From contig NZ_PXXX01000001.1 in NCBI RefSeq assembly GCF_003367505.1, positions 1 to 64,000 on the forward strand: a DNA stretch of 64,000 nucleotides, read 5' to 3'. Within the stretch, counting starts at the first letter, position 1; each line of letters starts with the position of its first letter. Origin of the DNA: Lysinibacillus capsici. Lineage in GTDB: Bacteria; Bacillota; Bacilli; Bacillales_A; Planococcaceae. Position numbers and translations under genes: made by a program. Of the stretch, positions 62,430-64,000 are shown one piece after another. The notes under the pieces were generated by a model. The model was given only the letters and a program-made list of their open reading frames with translations, searched no databases and was not told where the DNA came from.

Positions 62430-63863
62430 ATGAAACTACTAAAACTATGTGGTCTGCTCATCATGCTGTTCTTAGCAGGCTGTCAGTCAGCGACACAAGA
62501 AACGATTCATCCAGTTGATTCTTCTATAGAGGTCAAAAAATCTGATGGTACTAAAAGTGAATTAATTAGTCATGCCAATATTGTGGTACCAAAAGTATCG
62601 TTAACATTTAATGGCTTAGCAGATAACGACACAATGAAATTGCTATTAACGAAACTAGATGAATCGAATATGAAGGCTACCTTTTTTCTAGAGGGAATGC
62701 GTGTTGCTCAAGAGCCAGAGCTTGTGAAAGATATCTTAAAAAGGGGACATGAGGTGCAAAACGGTACATTGACATTTCCAGATGTAACGTCTTTGGATTA
62801 TGACCAAACGTATGAAGAAATCATGTTAACCAATCAAATTTTTGAAGAGCATTTAGGCTATACACCAAAATTTGTTCGTAGTCGTTCAGGCGATGTTACC
62901 GATAATATGCGCTTAGCAGCTAAGGCGCTTGATATGAAAGCCGTTATTGGATTATCTATTAACCCACTTGATAGAAAAATGCAAAGTGCTCAGGAGCTGA
63001 TTAATTATATCAGTAAATATATTGATAGGGGCTCTATTATTCATCTCAACACATACATTAATCCTGCCATTATTGATGCTATACCATTATTAGCTCAATT
63101 AGCTAAAGAACGCGAGTATACCATTACTACTTTGAGTGATCTATTGGATAAACGTTATTTAACAAAGTCCGTGGAAGAAATTTCAGGATATGATGCTGTC
63201 AGTCCAAATGTAAATTATGAGCAAGCCAAGCCGAATTTATATTATCGAAAAGAGACAACAAAAAAGGAAATAGCTATTACTTTTGATGATTGGGCACATG
63301 AAAAACGAGTAAAAGAAGTGTTGGATGTTTTACGTAAATATAATATCAAAAGTACCTTTTTCCTAATAGGAAGTGGTGTGGAGAAGAATCCACAATTAGC
63401 GAAGATGATTGTAGAGGAAGGTCATGAGGTAGCGAGCCACTCCTATTACCATTTAGATGTTACAAAAATGACACCCGAAGAATTACAAGATGATTTAGTG
63501 AAGGCACATCAGGCATTAACCTATGCTTTACAAGAGCCCCCGCTTCTATATTTCCGACCAGCCCAAGGAATAATGGATGAGCGAACGGCCAAGATCATTA
63601 CTGCTGCGGGAATTAAAACTATTGCTATGTATGATATCGCTTCTTTTGATTGGAATTTAGATTACTCAGCACAAGACATTTACGAACGGGTGATTTCTAG
63701 GGTTGGGCCCGGCAAGGTCATTGTCATGCATATCCTAGATGGAACAAATACGGTAGAAGCACTTCCACTCATTATTGAAAAACTTCTAGAAGATGGTTAT
63801 AGCTTTAGCAAAATGTCTACTTGGATTGAAGAAGATTCAAATAGGGATGTGAATGAACAATGA
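62430..63863 (+). CDS. Lipoprotein with two NodB (polysaccharide deacetylase) domains
   Basis: 477 residues. Lipobox LFLAGC with the Cys near residue 18. Domain 1 (about 50-240) keeps the NodB fold (VSLTFNGLADND, MKATFFLEGM, HEVQNGTLTF, FVRSRSGD) but the catalytic Asp is Asn (TFNG for TFDDG) and the H-x3-H metal motif reads NGTLTF, so it looks dead. Domain 2 (about 265-465) is intact: ITFDDWAHE, IKSTFFLIGSG, HEVASHSYYHLD (H-x3-H), YFRPAQG and VIVMHILD. It probably deacetylates the extracellular polymer on the outer face. ATGA overlap with the next gene. Confidence 0.85.
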   Translation: MKLLKLCGLLIMLFLAGCQSATQETIHPVDSSIEVKKSDGTKSELISHANIVVPKVSLTFNGLADNDTMKLLLTKLDESNMKATFFLEGMRVAQEPELVKDILKRGHEVQNGTLTFPDVTSLDYDQTYEEIMLTNQIFEEHLGYTPKFVRSRSGDVTDNMRLAAKALDMKAVIGLSINPLDRKMQSAQELINYISKYIDRGSIIHLNTYINPAIIDAIPLLAQLAKEREYTITTLSDLLDKRYLTKSVEEISGYDAVSPNVNYEQAKPNLYYRKETTKKEIAITFDDWAHEKRVKEVLDVLRKYNIKSTFFLIGSGVEKNPQLAKMIVEEGHEVASHSYYHLDVTKMTPEELQDDLVKAHQALTYALQEPPLLYFRPAQGIMDERTAKIITAAGIKTIAMYDIASFDWNLDYSAQDIYERVISRVGPGKVIVMHILDGTNTVEALPLIIEKLLEDGYSFSKMSTWIEEDSNRDVNEQ

Positions 63864-64000
63864 AAACAAAAAAAGAGATCTTAACGATACCACGCTCTGA
63901 CCGTCGGATTCTTTCAAATATTCCCGATCCCGAAAATGTAAGGAGCCTTGTGAATCGTCGTGGCGCCTCCTATCAGAAAGAGGAAATTGATCCGACAGAT
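63860..64000 (+). CDS. Start of an unidentified gene, cut by the window edge
   Basis: Open frame from ATG at 63860 to the window end, 47 codons seen, beginning MKTKKEILTIPRSDRRIL. It overlaps the deacetylase stop by ATGA, so it is translationally coupled and belongs to this polysaccharide operon. No signal peptide in the visible part. The family cannot be called from this fragment. Confidence 0.65.
   Translation, partial: MKTKKEILTIPRSDRRILSNIPDPENVRSLVNRRGASYQKEEIDPTD

Overview
The window reads as chromosome of a low-GC, spore-forming Bacillota, most likely Lysinibacillus or a close relative. Evidence: AT-rich DNA with strong AGGAGG-type ribosome binding sites, a CwlJ-type cortex hydrolase, a protein with three SLH domains (S-layer style surface anchoring), a fadN-fadA-fadE operon followed by the gcvH/metNPQ neighbourhood known from the Bacillus subtilis yus region, and an S-box riboswitch. 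The genus is an inference. No rRNA, tRNA or CRISPR array was seen.

Layout. 1-8.5 kb is accessory: two direct-repeat copies at the left edge, a long CoiA-like nuclease facing away from a GmrSD/DUF262-type restriction protein, orphan small genes, a decayed IS3-family element and long AT-rich stretches. 8.5-13.2 kb holds an XRE-cupin regulator followed by a mevalonate catabolism operon (class II HMG-CoA reductase, two TctB/TctA-like membrane proteins, HMG-CoA lyase). 13.3-17.0 kb holds a LuxR-type regulator facing an amidase and a frameshifted MFS transporter. 17.2-24.5 kb is mixed: a secreted 5'-nucleotidase-family enzyme with an SH3 domain, CwlJ, an ECF S component beside a pyridoxamine kinase (vitamin B6 salvage), a DinB pseudogene, a GNAT enzyme, and a SigO/RsoA two-part sigma factor with YvrJ. 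24.5-34.7 kb has a 3-hydroxyacyl-CoA dehydrogenase, the SLH protein, a ZIP transporter, an alcohol dehydrogenase fossil, a KstD-like flavoprotein, a CelD-type acyltransferase, a NUMOD4-like protein, a Na/Pi cotransporter and an OsmC protein.

34.8-40.0 kb is a first exopolysaccharide cluster: lipid-carrier sugar transferase, glycosyltransferase, two acetyltransferase-fold proteins and a polysaccharide deacetylase. 40.4-43.4 kb has an arginase-family enzyme, a 5'-3' exonuclease, a C39-like protein and a thioredoxin. 43.7-49.3 kb is the fatty acid beta-oxidation operon with a FadR-type palindrome upstream. 49.4-53.9 kb is yusI, gcvH, yusF, yusE, an S-box and metNPQ (methionine import).

54.1 kb to the right edge is a second, larger exopolysaccharide locus: a protein with degenerate GGDEF and degenerate receiver domains, a membrane-anchored HEAT protein, a membrane GT2 synthase, a 1059-residue TIM-barrel protein, a UDP-GlcNAc dehydrogenase, a lipoprotein with two NodB domains of which the first looks dead, and a cut-off gene. 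The first four genes overlap or abut and probably form a synthase-dependent polysaccharide system, comparable in logic to B. subtilis ydaJ-N and Listeria pss but with different parts. This locus, the mevalonate transporter pair and the SigO/RsoA pair are the most interesting content.
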